From the NCBI GenBank assembly GCA_946479985.1, contig CAMLIF010000024.1:1-39940 (forward strand): a stretch of DNA of 39,940 nt, written 5' to 3'. The notes under the pieces are model-generated. The model was not told the DNA's origin. It made no database searches and saw only the letters and a program-made list of their open reading frames with translations. Position 1 is the stretch's first letter, and the number at the start of each line of letters is the position of its first letter. Source of the stretch: an uncultured Flavobacteriales bacterium. GTDB lineage: Bacteria > Bacteroidota > Bacteroidia > Flavobacteriales > Crocinitomicaceae. A program made the position numbers and the translations under genes. Shown piece after piece: positions 31,970 to 39,940 of the stretch.

Positions 31970-33871
31970 ATGAGTGAACATCAATATACCGAAGATAACA
32001 TTCGTTCCCTCGATTGGAAAGAGCATATTCGTCTGCGTCCGGGGATGTACATTGGTAAGTTGGGCGACGGTTCAGCTGCCGATGATGGTATTTATATTCT
32101 CGTGAAAGAAATCGTCGATAATTCCATCGACGAATTCGTGATGGGGAACGGAAAAAAAATCGATGTCAAAGTAAAAGACGGGAAAGTTACCGTGCGCGAT
32201 TATGGCCGCGGAATTCCGCTTGGAAGCGTAATCGAATGTGTTTCTCAGATCAATACAGGAGGTAAATACGATTCAAAAGCATTTAAGAAATCAGTTGGAC
32301 TGAATGGAGTAGGGACCAAGGCGGTAAATGCTTTGAGTGATCATTTCATGGTTTATTCTGTTCGCGACGGGCAAAAGAAGCAGGCAAGTTTTTGTCGCGG
32401 TGAACTGGTAGAAGATCTTCCTGTTGAAAAGACAAATGAAGTGAATGGAACCTATTTTGAGTTTACGCCCGATGATCAGATCTTTAAGAAATACGGTTTC
32501 CGCGTTCCTTACCTGATCAAAATGTTCTGGAACTATTGTTACCTGAACCGTGGGTTGGCAATCTATTTCAACGGCGAAAAATACCAGTCGAAAGACGGAT
32601 TGAAAGATTTGCTGGAAGACAATATGGATGGCGATCCGCTTTACCCGATTATCCATTTGGAAGATGACGATATCGAAGTGGCATTCACGCACGGAAAAAC
32701 TTATGGAGAAGATTACTATTCATTCGTGAATGGTCAGCATACAACGCAAGGTGGAACACACCAAAGTGCATTCCGCGAATCGATCGCAAAAGTAATTCGT
32801 GATTTCTACAAGAAAGATTACGATGCTTCGGATATTCGCCAGTCGATTGTGGCTGCTATCGCGGTAAAAGTGGTTGAACCTGTCTTTGAATCGCAAACGA
32901 AAACGAAATTAGGGTCATTAGAAATTGAGCCCGACGGAAAATCAATGCGCTCGTTTGTAAATGATTTCCTGAAAGACAAACTGGATAATTACCTGCATCG
33001 TCACCCGGATGTTGCAGATACGCTTGAGAAGAAAATCAAACAAAGTGAACGTGAACGTAAAGAACTTTCCGGAATTCGGAAACTGGCGCGAGATCGTGCA
33101 AAGAAATCGAGTTTACACAACAAGAAATTACGCGATTGTCGTTCTCACTTAACAGATTTGAAAGATGAGAAACGTGAAATGACAACCCTTTTCATTACCG
33201 AGGGAGATTCAGCGAGTGGATCAATCACGAAATCGAGAGATGTAAATACACAAGCTGTGTTCTCACTTCGTGGAAAGCCTTTGAATTGTTACGGCTTGAC
33301 AAAGAAAGTTGTCTACGAGAACGAAGAGTTCAACCTCATCCAGGCAGCCTTGGATATCGAGGAAGACATGGATAACCTGCGTTACAACAACATTGTGATC
33401 GCAACCGATGCCGATGTCGACGGAATGCACATTCGTTTGCTCTTACTGACATTCTTCCTGCAATTCTTCCCCGACCTGGTGAAACGAAATCACGTTTACG
33501 TACTGCAAACACCGCTTTTCCGTGTTCGGAACAAGAAGAAAACTATTTACTGTTATTCGGAAGAAGAACGCAGAAATGCGATGGATGAACTTGGAAAGAA
33601 TCCTGAGATTACCCGATTTAAAGGTTTGGGAGAGATCTCACCGGATGAGTTCAAGCATTTTATCGGCGACGATATCCGTTTAGAACCGGTTTTGCTTACC
33701 AAAGACGCATCTATCGAAACAATTCTGTCATACTTCATGGGAAAAAACACTCCCGAACGACAAGATTTCATTATCGATAACCTGCGCGTGGTGAAAGATG
33801 CCGATAAAGAAACCGATGATGCAGTTTCTAACGAAGATGATTCAGAAGAACCAATCGAAAAAGCTTCGTAG
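31970..33871 (+). CDS. parE: DNA topoisomerase IV subunit B
   Basis: About 633 residues from the ATG at 31970 (the frame is open to 31946, inside the promoter). It is the ATPase subunit: GHKL motifs [24 protein letters not shown] and [17 protein letters not shown], transducer segment, then the TOPRIM domain with [20 protein letters not shown] and [17 protein letters not shown]. It works with ParC to decatenate daughter chromosomes. The acidic C-terminal tail ([19 protein letters not shown]) is lineage-typical. parC follows after an inserted nuclease gene; I call ParE and not GyrB because of the partner ParC downstream and the sequence type. Confidence 0.92.
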   Translation: MSEHQYTEDNIRSLDWKEHIRLRPGMYIGKLGDGSAADDGIYILVKEIVDNSIDEFVMGNGKKIDVKVKDGKVTVRDYGRGIPLGSVIECVSQINTGGKYDSKAFKKSVGLNGVGTKAVNALSDHFMVYSVRDGQKKQASFCRGELVEDLPVEKTNEVNGTYFEFTPDDQIFKKYGFRVPYLIKMFWNYCYLNRGLAIYFNGEKYQSKDGLKDLLEDNMDGDPLYPIIHLEDDDIEVAFTHGKTYGEDYYSFVNGQHTTQGGTHQSAFRESIAKVIRDFYKKDYDASDIRQSIVAAIAVKVVEPVFESQTKTKLGSLEIEPDGKSMRSFVNDFLKDKLDNYLHRHPDVADTLEKKIKQSERERKELSGIRKLARDRAKKSSLHNKKLRDCRSHLTDLKDEKREMTTLFITEGDSASGSITKSRDVNTQAVFSLRGKPLNCYGLTKKVVYENEEFNLIQAALDIEEDMDNLRYNNIVIATDADVDGMHIRLLLLTFFLQFFPDLVKRNHVYVLQTPLFRVRNKKKTIYCYSEEERRNAMDELGKNPEITRFKGLGEISPDEFKHFIGDDIRLEPVLLTKDASIETILSYFMGKNTPERQDFIIDNLRVVKDADKETDDAVSNEDDSEEPIEKAS

Positions 33872-33876
33872 TAGTA

Positions 33877-34911
33877 ATGAGTTTATCCAAGATGCAGTTT
33901 GTTGTAGAGATTAAGGAATTGTTGCATGTGGCTAAAAAGAAAGCTTACCAGGCAGTTAATTCCGCTATGATTGAAGTGTATTGGGAAATTGGTAAACGTA
34001 TTGTGGAAGAGGAGCAGGGAGGAGAACAACGAGCTGCTTACGGTAAAGAAATTATTAAAAAGTTATCTATTGAATTGACTAACGATTTTGGGAAGGGTTT
34101 TTCAGAAAGGAATATACGTAACTTCAGACAGTTTTTTTTAATATTCCCTGATTTCCCAAATTGGAAAACAGTGTCTGCCAAATTGAATTGGTCTCATTTT
34201 CAGCTGGTTTTAAAACTTACAGATCATAAAGCAAGAATTTACTATTTGAACGAAGCTGCTGAAAATACTTGGTCTGTAAGAACGCTTGACAGACATATTT
34301 CAACCTTGTACTATCAACGTCTTCTATCGACGCAAAAAGAAAACAACGGAAATCTTGAGAAAGAAGTCGAAAATGAAACAGCTTTTGATGCAAATGAATT
34401 TATTAAAAACCCGACGGTTCTTGAGTTTTTGAACCTTCCATCTGGAATGAGTTACACGGAAGGATCATTCGAAAAAGCATTGATAGATAATCTTCAAAAG
34501 TTTATTCTTGAACTAGGGAAAGGATTTGCTTTTGTAGAACGGCAGCAGCATATAAAAACGGAGACTGCAGATTTTTATATAGATCTTGTTTTCTATAATT
34601 TTTTAATGAAGTGTTTTGTTATTATTGAATTGAAAACTGATAAAATAAAACATCAGGATATTGGCCAGTTAGATATGTATGTCCGAATGTACGATGATTT
34701 AAAAAAGGGTAAAGACGATAATTCTACAATAGGGATTTTACTTTGCACCGAAACTGATCAAACAATTGCAAAATATTCTGTATTGAACAGCAATGATCAA
34801 TTGTTTGCAACAAAATATCTACCCTATCTGCCAACTGAACAAGAGTTGATCGAAGAAATTGAAAGAGAACGATTACAATTCAAACTCTTAAACGAGAACG
34901 ATAATGAGTGA
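33877..34911 (+). CDS. DUF1016 (YhcG-like) PD-(D/E)XK nuclease domain protein
   Basis: A 344-residue protein with two parts. The N-terminal helical domain (AYQAVNSAMIEVYWEIGKRI, EIIKKLSIELTNDFGKGFSERNIRNFRQFF, LNWSHFQLVLKLTD) is the DUF1016 N-terminal module. The C-terminal PD-(D/E)XK nuclease fold has an intact-looking core: Asp236 in FYIDLVFYN, Glu251-x-Lys253 in VIIELKTD and Gln264 in GQLDMYV. YhcG-like proteins occur in restriction loci and in mobile or defence contexts, but the activity is not settled. It sits 5 nt after parE and its stop overlaps the parC start by 8 nt, so parC translation may be coupled to it. It is visibly more AT-rich than either neighbour, suggesting acquisition. 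Confidence 0.9.
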   Translation: MSLSKMQFVVEIKELLHVAKKKAYQAVNSAMIEVYWEIGKRIVEEEQGGEQRAAYGKEIIKKLSIELTNDFGKGFSERNIRNFRQFFLIFPDFPNWKTVSAKLNWSHFQLVLKLTDHKARIYYLNEAAENTWSVRTLDRHISTLYYQRLLSTQKENNGNLEKEVENETAFDANEFIKNPTVLEFLNLPSGMSYTEGSFEKALIDNLQKFILELGKGFAFVERQQHIKTETADFYIDLVFYNFLMKCFVIIELKTDKIKHQDIGQLDMYVRMYDDLKKGKDDNSTIGILLCTETDQTIAKYSVLNSNDQLFATKYLPYLPTEQELIEEIERERLQFKLLNENDNE

Positions 34912-37633
34912 AGACGAAATTGGACCGATAGATCCGGAAAACGAGCATAACGAGAACGAAAGAGATGACGATGGACAGGAATCATCTGCCGGAGATACTA
35001 CACCGTTCGAGAAAAATCACGCCGATGAAAACATCATTCCGCTTAGTGGATTGTATGAAAATTGGTTTTTGGATTATGCCTCTTACGTAATTCTTGAACG
35101 CGCAGTTCCTTCGTTGTATGATGGTTTTAAGCCTGTACAGCGACGTATTCTGCATTCCATGAAAGAACTGGATGACGGTCGTTACAACAAGGTAGCGAAC
35201 GTGATCGGTAACACGATGAAATATCACCCGCATGGTGATGCTTCTATCGGTGATGCGCTGGTTCAGCTTGGACAAAAAGAATTGCTGATCGATATGCAGG
35301 GAAACTGGGGAAATACACTCACCGGCGACGGTGCAGCAGCCCCGCGTTATATCGAGGCACGTTTGTCAAAGTTTGCAAGCCACGTAGTCTTCAACCCAAA
35401 AACAACCAAATGGCTGCAAAGTTATGATGGTAGAAATAAAGAACCCGATAACCTGCCGGTAAAATTCCCGATTCTTCTTGCACAAGGAGCTGAAGGAATT
35501 GCCGTTGGTATGGCATGTAAGATCCTGCCGCATAACTTCATCGAATTGATCGATCAGTCGATTAACCATTTACGCGGTAAAAAAGTAGAAATCTTCCCCG
35601 ACTTCCTGAACGGAGGAATGGCAGATTTCACCAATTACAACGACGGATTGCGCGGAGGAAAAGTGCGTGTTCGTGCAAAAATCAAAAAGGTCGATAACAA
35701 GACTTTGATGATTAATGAAATTCCATTTGGCTGTACCACTTCGTCCTTGATTGAAAGTGTGATTAAAGCCAACGATAAAGGGAAAATTAAAGTCAAAAAG
35801 ATCGAAGACAATACGGCAGCAGATGCTGAGATTGTTATTCACCTGGCTCCCGGAGTTTCTCCTGATAAAACCATCGATGCGCTCTATGCATTTACAGATT
35901 GCGAAGTCTCCATTTCACCGAATGCATCGGTAATTGACGGCGATACTCCGCGTTTCATGGGAGTAACCGAAATTCTGAAAACGAATACCAACAATACTGT
36001 CGACCTACTAAAACGGGAATTGGAAATTCGTTTGGCAGAGCTGGAATCGCAATGGCATTTCTCTACGCTGGAGAAAATCTTCATTCGTGAAGAAATGTAC
36101 ATCGATTTCAAGCATTATTCAGATAAAGAAGGACTTTACGCATACATGTACAAACGCTTTGATAAATTCAAAAAGCAATTTGTACGCGAAATAGTTGACG
36201 AAGATTTACAGAAACTGACACAGATCCCAATGATCCGCATCACTCGTTTCGATTCCGACAAGGCAGATGATTTCATCGCCAAACTGGAAGCCGAAATGGA
36301 AGAAGTAAAAGTTCATCTGGCAAATTTGATCGAATACGCGGTAGACTATTTCAAAGACCTCAAAAAACGATTCGGAGCAGGGAAAGAACGTCGTACCGAA
36401 ATGAAAGTGTTCGACAATATCACTGCTTCCAAAGTCATTATCGCCAATCGCAAACTATATGTAGACATTGAAGAAGGATTCATTGGCTGGGGATTAAAGA
36501 AAACCGAAGCAGTAAACGATTGTTCTGAGATCGACGACGTAATTGTTTTCTTCGACACCGGGAAATTCATTGTTACCAAAGTCTCCGAGAAGAAATTTGT
36601 GGGCAAGGGAATTGTACATGCCGACGTTTGGAAAAAGGGCGACAAGCGAACAATCTATCACGTGATGTACCAGGATGGGGCCGGCGGTTCCACCATGATG
36701 AAGCGTTTCTTTGTAAACTCGGTAACAAGAGATACGGAATATGATCTTTCCCGCGGAATTAAAGGTTCCAAATTGCTGTACTTCTCCGTGCATCCGAATG
36801 GTGAACGCGAAGTGGTTACAGTAATGCTTCGTCCGCGACCGCATTTGAAACGCCTGCGCTTCGATATCGACTTGGGAGATTTGCTGATCAAAGGCCGTCA
36901 GTCTGCCGGAAACCGGGTAACGAAAGAAATTGTGCAGAAGATCACGCAGAAAGAAGTAGGCGGTTCTACGCTGGCTTCGCGCAAGATTTGGTACGATACC
37001 GTTGTTGGTCGTTTAAACGACGAGGGAAGAGGCAAGTTCCTCGGTTCATTCAAAGGCGAAGACCGCATACTGACATTATATAAGAACGGCGATTACCGCT
37101 TATCCACTTTTGACCTGGCAAGCCATTTCGATGAAGACATGATTCACATCGAAAAATGGGTTCCGGACCGTCCTATCTCCGCAGTTTATTTTGATGGCGA
37201 GAAAGAACTGCATTACGTGAAGCGCTTTACGTGTGAGATCACTTCCGACAAGCGTGTTTCCTACATTTCCGAAACCGACGGTTCATACCTCGATTGTGTT
37301 TCTACGGCCAAAGAGCCAATGGTGCGCATTGTTTACAACAAATTGCTGAAAGAAACCAAGAACCTGCCAGATAACGAGGTGGCATTGGCGCCGTTCATTG
37401 ATGTGAAAGGAATGAAAGCACAGGGCAATCAGCTCACGAAGCTGAAAGTAAAAGAAATTGTGCTCACACATCCGATCGAAGGAACAGAACCGTGGCCGGA
37501 AGAAATCCCGCTGGAAATCACAAATTCGGAAGACGACGACAACGACGATTCTGATGACGGCGAAACAACCATAGAATGGGATTTAACAAAACCTGATGGT
37601 GATGATGATCCGGAACAACCGACTTTGTTTTAG
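34904..37633 (+). CDS. parC: DNA topoisomerase IV subunit A
   Basis: A 909-residue type IIA topoisomerase A subunit. After an acidic N-terminal tail (to about residue 45) come the winged-helix segment LERAVPSLYDGFKPVQRRILHSM, KYHPHGDASIGDALVQ (the quinolone region, 106-121), and the catalytic Tyr149 in GAAAPRYIEARLSK. Coiled-coil and C-terminal DNA-binding repeats follow, ending in an Asp/Glu-rich tail. Ala113 occupies the place of the GyrA Ser83-type residue, with Asp117 retained. It cleaves and rejoins DNA together with ParE. Its ATG overlaps the stop of the DUF1016 gene by 8 nt. Confidence 0.92.
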   Translation: MSEDEIGPIDPENEHNENERDDDGQESSAGDTTPFEKNHADENIIPLSGLYENWFLDYASYVILERAVPSLYDGFKPVQRRILHSMKELDDGRYNKVANVIGNTMKYHPHGDASIGDALVQLGQKELLIDMQGNWGNTLTGDGAAAPRYIEARLSKFASHVVFNPKTTKWLQSYDGRNKEPDNLPVKFPILLAQGAEGIAVGMACKILPHNFIELIDQSINHLRGKKVEIFPDFLNGGMADFTNYNDGLRGGKVRVRAKIKKVDNKTLMINEIPFGCTTSSLIESVIKANDKGKIKVKKIEDNTAADAEIVIHLAPGVSPDKTIDALYAFTDCEVSISPNASVIDGDTPRFMGVTEILKTNTNNTVDLLKRELEIRLAELESQWHFSTLEKIFIREEMYIDFKHYSDKEGLYAYMYKRFDKFKKQFVREIVDEDLQKLTQIPMIRITRFDSDKADDFIAKLEAEMEEVKVHLANLIEYAVDYFKDLKKRFGAGKERRTEMKVFDNITASKVIIANRKLYVDIEEGFIGWGLKKTEAVNDCSEIDDVIVFFDTGKFIVTKVSEKKFVGKGIVHADVWKKGDKRTIYHVMYQDGAGGSTMMKRFFVNSVTRDTEYDLSRGIKGSKLLYFSVHPNGEREVVTVMLRPRPHLKRLRFDIDLGDLLIKGRQSAGNRVTKEIVQKITQKEVGGSTLASRKIWYDTVVGRLNDEGRGKFLGSFKGEDRILTLYKNGDYRLSTFDLASHFDEDMIHIEKWVPDRPISAVYFDGEKELHYVKRFTCEITSDKRVSYISETDGSYLDCVSTAKEPMVRIVYNKLLKETKNLPDNEVALAPFIDVKGMKAQGNQLTKLKVKEIVLTHPIEGTEPWPEEIPLEITNSEDDDNDDSDDGETTIEWDLTKPDGDDDPEQPTLF

Positions 37634-37673
37634 GTTGTAACAAAAATATGTTATCTTGAAAAATGATTGAAAT

Positions 37674-37727
37674 CTCCCCCTTTGGAGCCTGCCTGTTTGC
37701 AGTCAGACAGGGGGGATTAAGGGGGAG
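37674..37727. terminator. Large GC-rich hairpin after parC
   Basis: CTCCCCCTT (37674-37682) pairs with AAGGGGGAG (37719-37727), and an inner CCTG/CAGG stem lies within the loop. It begins 40 nt after the parC stop. There is no pure T-run, but TTAAGTTCTCCCTTAAAT follows. It may end the topoisomerase operon or be a dispersed palindromic repeat. Confidence 0.5.
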
Positions 37728-37766
37728 GACATTAAGTTCTCCCTTAAATAAAAACGACTATCAAGT

Positions 37767-38096
37767 ATGGAAAAGAATCAAGTTCTGGATCAATTTGAGT
37801 TTTCTCAAACAGGGGAAGTAATTGCTAAAAAAGACTTGGTGAATGATACAAGTATTTATTCCAAAGGTTTTTGGGGTTTGATTTTTTGTATTCTTGGAGG
37901 ACTTTTAGGCCTTGTGTTAGTTCGGATTAGCCTTCAGCAAGCAACAGATGCTTTGGAAAGCTATAAAAGATCTCCGCAGGATTATCTCGATTCTTCGTAT
38001 CGCTTAGTTTTGAAAGGTCAAAGATTAGCGCGTATTGGAGTAGGTATCTTTATTGGGGAAATAGTTCTTTTGGTAGCATATATGTCTATGAACTAA
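37767..38096 (+). CDS. Small two-helix membrane protein of unknown function
   Basis: A 109-residue protein: polar N-terminus, membrane helix at about 33-55 (GFWGLIFCILGGLLGLVLVRIS), a soluble loop with LESYKRSPQDYLDSSYRLVLKGQRLA, and a second helix at the end (IGVGIFIGEIVLLVAYMSM). No family recognised. The next gene begins 10 nt after its stop, so they may share a transcript. Confidence 0.68.
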   Translation: MEKNQVLDQFEFSQTGEVIAKKDLVNDTSIYSKGFWGLIFCILGGLLGLVLVRISLQQATDALESYKRSPQDYLDSSYRLVLKGQRLARIGVGIFIGEIVLLVAYMSMN

Positions 38097-38106
38097 TCTT
38101 TAGACT

Positions 38107-38685
38107 ATGAGAATACGTAATTTCTATCTTGCACTATACTTTCTGACAGCCACAGTTTTTGTCAGTGCCCAGGATAGTCTGACATTGGAGAAATTCAAAC
38201 CGCATGTTCCCAAAGGATATTCCATTCATACAGTAATGGAGGGAAATCTGAACCTGGATTCCCGCATCGATGCTATTCTGGTACTGGTCCCCAACCGTGA
38301 AGATTCACTTTCAACCCAGGACCATCCGTTGAGTCGTAAGTTTTGTTTGCTGCTTGGTAAGAAAGACGGAAGCTACCGGTTAGAAAGCCAGAATGAGAAC
38401 GTTGTTTACCCTTATATGTACGATGCGAATTTCAGAGATGCATTCGCCGGTCTGATACTTGAAGACGGAATGTTCTCAGTAGAGTTTTATGGTGGAACAC
38501 GTCTTAGATGGTACAGAACAGTTTCGTTTAAATACAATCCGAAAAAGAAAGACTGGTATCTTAGTTCAGATGACAGCGGAACCTTTGATGCGCTGGAGGA
38601 GGATGAAAGCCTTACAACAGAAACCGTACTCACTGAAAAAGATTTCGGGAAAGTACCTTTCTCAGAATTCAGTTTGTATAAATAA
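38107..38685 (+). CDS. Exported protein of unknown function
   Basis: A 192-residue protein with signal peptide MRIRNFYLALYFLTATVFVSAQ. The mature region has MEGNLNLDSRIDAILVLVPNRED, LLLGKKDGSYRLESQNENVV, GGTRLRWYRTVSFKYNPKKKDWYL, a pattern of calcium-type DxNxDxxxDxx-like and strand-turn motifs seen in VCBS/FG-GAP-like single-domain proteins, though the match is loose. No active site visible. Located between a small membrane protein and a lipoprotein. Confidence 0.7.
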   Translation: MRIRNFYLALYFLTATVFVSAQDSLTLEKFKPHVPKGYSIHTVMEGNLNLDSRIDAILVLVPNREDSLSTQDHPLSRKFCLLLGKKDGSYRLESQNENVVYPYMYDANFRDAFAGLILEDGMFSVEFYGGTRLRWYRTVSFKYNPKKKDWYLSSDDSGTFDALEEDESLTTETVLTEKDFGKVPFSEFSLYK

Positions 38686-38730
38686 ATCCGATCATCATTT
38701 TTTCCGTACTTTCCTACTAAAATTCAAACA

Positions 38731-39225
38731 ATGAAAAACTATCTTCCAATCCTGCTCATACTTTTCGCTTGCGGATCACCCAAACTGGAAAAATCAAAAA
38801 CCACAGAAACACCTGCGTTCAAAAATGAGGATACTCTTGTTGCAACACAGTTCTTAAACAGTTACGTCGAGTTGCAGAACAAACGTGTTTCGCGTTTAGA
38901 GACTATGGAGTGGATTAATGCAAACGAGTTACTAACCGAAGAATTCAAAGATACCTATCTGAAAATGCAGGATGATGCGCTGAAAACTGATCCCGAATTG
39001 GGCCTGGACTTTGATCCGATCGTGAATGCACAGGATTACCCGGAAGAAGGATTTATGATTTCAACCTTTAGTTCCAAAACAGGAGAAGCAGTGTTGATCG
39101 GAAAAGAATGGAACACATTCAATGTGACACTAAAACTCAAAATGGTAGGCGATAAATGCCTGATCAACGAAGCCGGTGTTATTCATCCCAAACCTTCTAA
39201 GACCAAAAAAATCGAGACTCATTAA
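38731..39225 (+). CDS. Lipoprotein, DUF3828-like
   Basis: A 164-residue protein with a lipoprotein signal MKNYLPILLILFACGS (lipobox cysteine 14). The mature domain contains FLNSYVELQNKRVSRLETMEWINANELLTEEFKDTYLKM, LDFDPIVNAQDYPEEGF and a closing strand pair with CLINEAGVI. The combination of a helical start, a DPI-x-x-AQDYP-type centre and INEAGVI end resembles DUF3828 (YbjP-like) proteins; I give this only as a likely relation. It is transcribed in the same direction as its neighbours, 45 nt after the upstream stop. Confidence 0.72.
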   Translation: MKNYLPILLILFACGSPKLEKSKTTETPAFKNEDTLVATQFLNSYVELQNKRVSRLETMEWINANELLTEEFKDTYLKMQDDALKTDPELGLDFDPIVNAQDYPEEGFMISTFSSKTGEAVLIGKEWNTFNVTLKLKMVGDKCLINEAGVIHPKPSKTKKIETH

Positions 39226-39253
39226 ATCTCACCACTTTGCGAATCGAGAATCA

Positions 39254-39274
39254 TCTCCCGCAGACGTGCGCGGA
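39254..39274 (+). repeat. Left inverted repeat flanking the GxxExxY gene
   Basis: 21 nt starting TCTCCCGCAG and ending GCGCGGA. It matches the reverse complement of 39851-39871 at 19 of 21 positions. These two arms enclose a 618-bp unit holding only the GxxExxY gene. Confidence 0.75.
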
Positions 39275-39371
39275 AAGAAAAAAGGATATTTGAGTGCGCA
39301 AAAGCATCCTCTTTATATTAGAATATAAGGAAATAATACTGAAAATCAAACGGTCTGATCTCTTGGATTTC

Positions 39372-39392
39372 AAATTTCTTCACATGAAATTT
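39372..39392 (+). promoter_or_regulatory. Small inverted repeat just before the GxxExxY gene
   Basis: AAATTTC (39372-39378) and GAAATTT (39386-39392) with a 7-nt spacer end 4 nt before the ATG. It could be an operator or an RNA hairpin that covers the start region. Confidence 0.35.
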
Positions 39393-39396
39393 AAGT

Positions 39397-39777
39397 ATGA
39401 CAGAAAATCAAATTAGCTTCCACATAAGATCGGCGATCTATGAAGTTTACTTTACTCTTGGGCCGGGACTCCTGGAATCATCTTATGAATTTGCATTAAA
39501 ACATGAACTGAAATCACGTGGATTAAAAGTTGAATCTCAGGTTAAACTTGATCTGAACTATAAAGATGCGGTGTGGGCAGATGCCTACCGATTGGATTTG
39601 TTGGTTGAGGGTAGAATTATCATTGAAATCAAATCTGTTGAGGTATTGAACAGCGTCCATCACAAACAATTGATCAGTTACCTAAAACTTTCCGGATTAA
39701 AACTTGGAATACTGGTCAATTTCAATACAGATTATCTAAAAGCGAACATCTTCCGTAAGGTTAATGGACTTCAATAA
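39397..39777 (+). CDS. GxxExxY protein (PD-(D/E)XK-like)
   Basis: A 126-residue protein of the GxxExxY family (TIGR04256). The naming motif GPGLLESSYEFAL is at 22-34 (Gly24, Glu27, Tyr30). Nuclease-like residues follow: Asp67 in YRLDLLV, Glu77-x-Lys79 in IIIEIKSVE and Gln91 in HHKQLISYL, which is the order of a PD-(D/E)XK core. The biological role is unknown. These genes commonly occur as isolated, scattered single genes. Here the gene is flanked by 21-bp inverted repeats that are GC-rich, unlike the surrounding DNA, suggesting it moves as a unit. Confidence 0.9.
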   Translation: MTENQISFHIRSAIYEVYFTLGPGLLESSYEFALKHELKSRGLKVESQVKLDLNYKDAVWADAYRLDLLVEGRIIIEIKSVEVLNSVHHKQLISYLKLSGLKLGILVNFNTDYLKANIFRKVNGLQ

Positions 39778-39850
39778 AATTTCTTTATCAAAAAAACTCG
39801 AGAAGATTTCTGCGTTCCATCAAACACTCTATCATTAACCTCTGCGATCA

Positions 39851-39871
39851 TCCGCGCTCGTCCGCGGGAGA
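39851..39871 (-). repeat. Right inverted repeat flanking the GxxExxY gene
   Basis: The reverse complement reads TCTCCCGCGG...GCGCGGA and matches 39254-39274 at 19 of 21 positions. Beyond it to the window end I see no gene. Confidence 0.75.
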
Positions 39872-39940
39872 AATGCTAAAGTCTTCGCCAAAAGCACAGC
39901 GAGAAGGTTTGTTCGGTAGATCAAACTATTGATCTATATA

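Noticed and set aside
33877..34911. Calling the parE-DUF1016-parC unit a defence or toxin-antitoxin system
   Set aside because: Only one non-core gene is present, with no methylase, specificity subunit, antitoxin or phage gene nearby; the context does not support a system call.
1..39940. CRISPR arrays, rRNA and tRNA genes
   Set aside because: I saw no regularly spaced repeats with unique spacers and no recognisable tRNA T-arm or rRNA segments; GGTTCGAA-like strings found lie inside coding genes.

Overview
The window looks like ordinary chromosomal backbone of a Bacteroidota bacterium, most likely a flavobacterium-like lineage (Crocinitomicaceae/Fluviicola is my guess from gene content, not a database result). 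The signs are three proteins with type IX secretion (T9SS) type A C-terminal sorting domains, a BtuG-type surface propeller next to a TonB-dependent receptor, several promoters with the Bacteroidota -7 box TAnnTTTG, and core genes dnaA, glmM, ribH, parE and parC with Bacteroidota-style sequences. No rRNA, tRNA or CRISPR array was seen.

Left part (1-6045): a tight minus-strand lipid-type operon (acyl-CoA desaturase, DUF1475, DUF1295, the last cut by the window edge), a YdcF/ElyC-like envelope protein, a BrkB/YihY membrane protein, a complete but frameshifted IS1595-type insertion sequence with 23-bp inverted repeats and a target duplication, and a TIGR01777 epimerase next to a GbsR/MarR regulator. 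A 24-nt sequence is repeated upstream of both of the last two genes and is a strong operator candidate.

Vitamin B12 uptake locus (6046-11281): a minus-strand operon led by a clear cobalamin riboswitch with its own promoter. It encodes a DUF4465 protein (BtuH-like), a BtuB-like TonB-dependent receptor, a BtuG-like DUF5074 lipoprotein and a fourth secreted protein. The first and last carry T9SS sorting domains. This is the most interesting system in the window.

Middle (11316-28509): TPR membrane protein and ribH; glmM with an SH3-domain protein and a MuiA/DUF4139 protein; DUF983; a BaiN-type flavoprotein with a lipoprotein; an orphan Hpt protein plus response regulator; a YigZ protein with an M42-like peptidase; dnaA with a strong terminator; a hotdog thioesterase, a formimidoylglutamase-like hydrolase and a membrane-anchored patatin; two secreted proteins.

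Right part (28510-39940): corA; a run of small secreted or TPR-like unknowns; topoisomerase IV parE and parC with a DUF1016 PD-(D/E)XK nuclease gene inserted between them and overlapping parC; three small envelope proteins; and a GxxExxY gene flanked by near-perfect 21-bp inverted repeats, which looks like a small mobile cassette.
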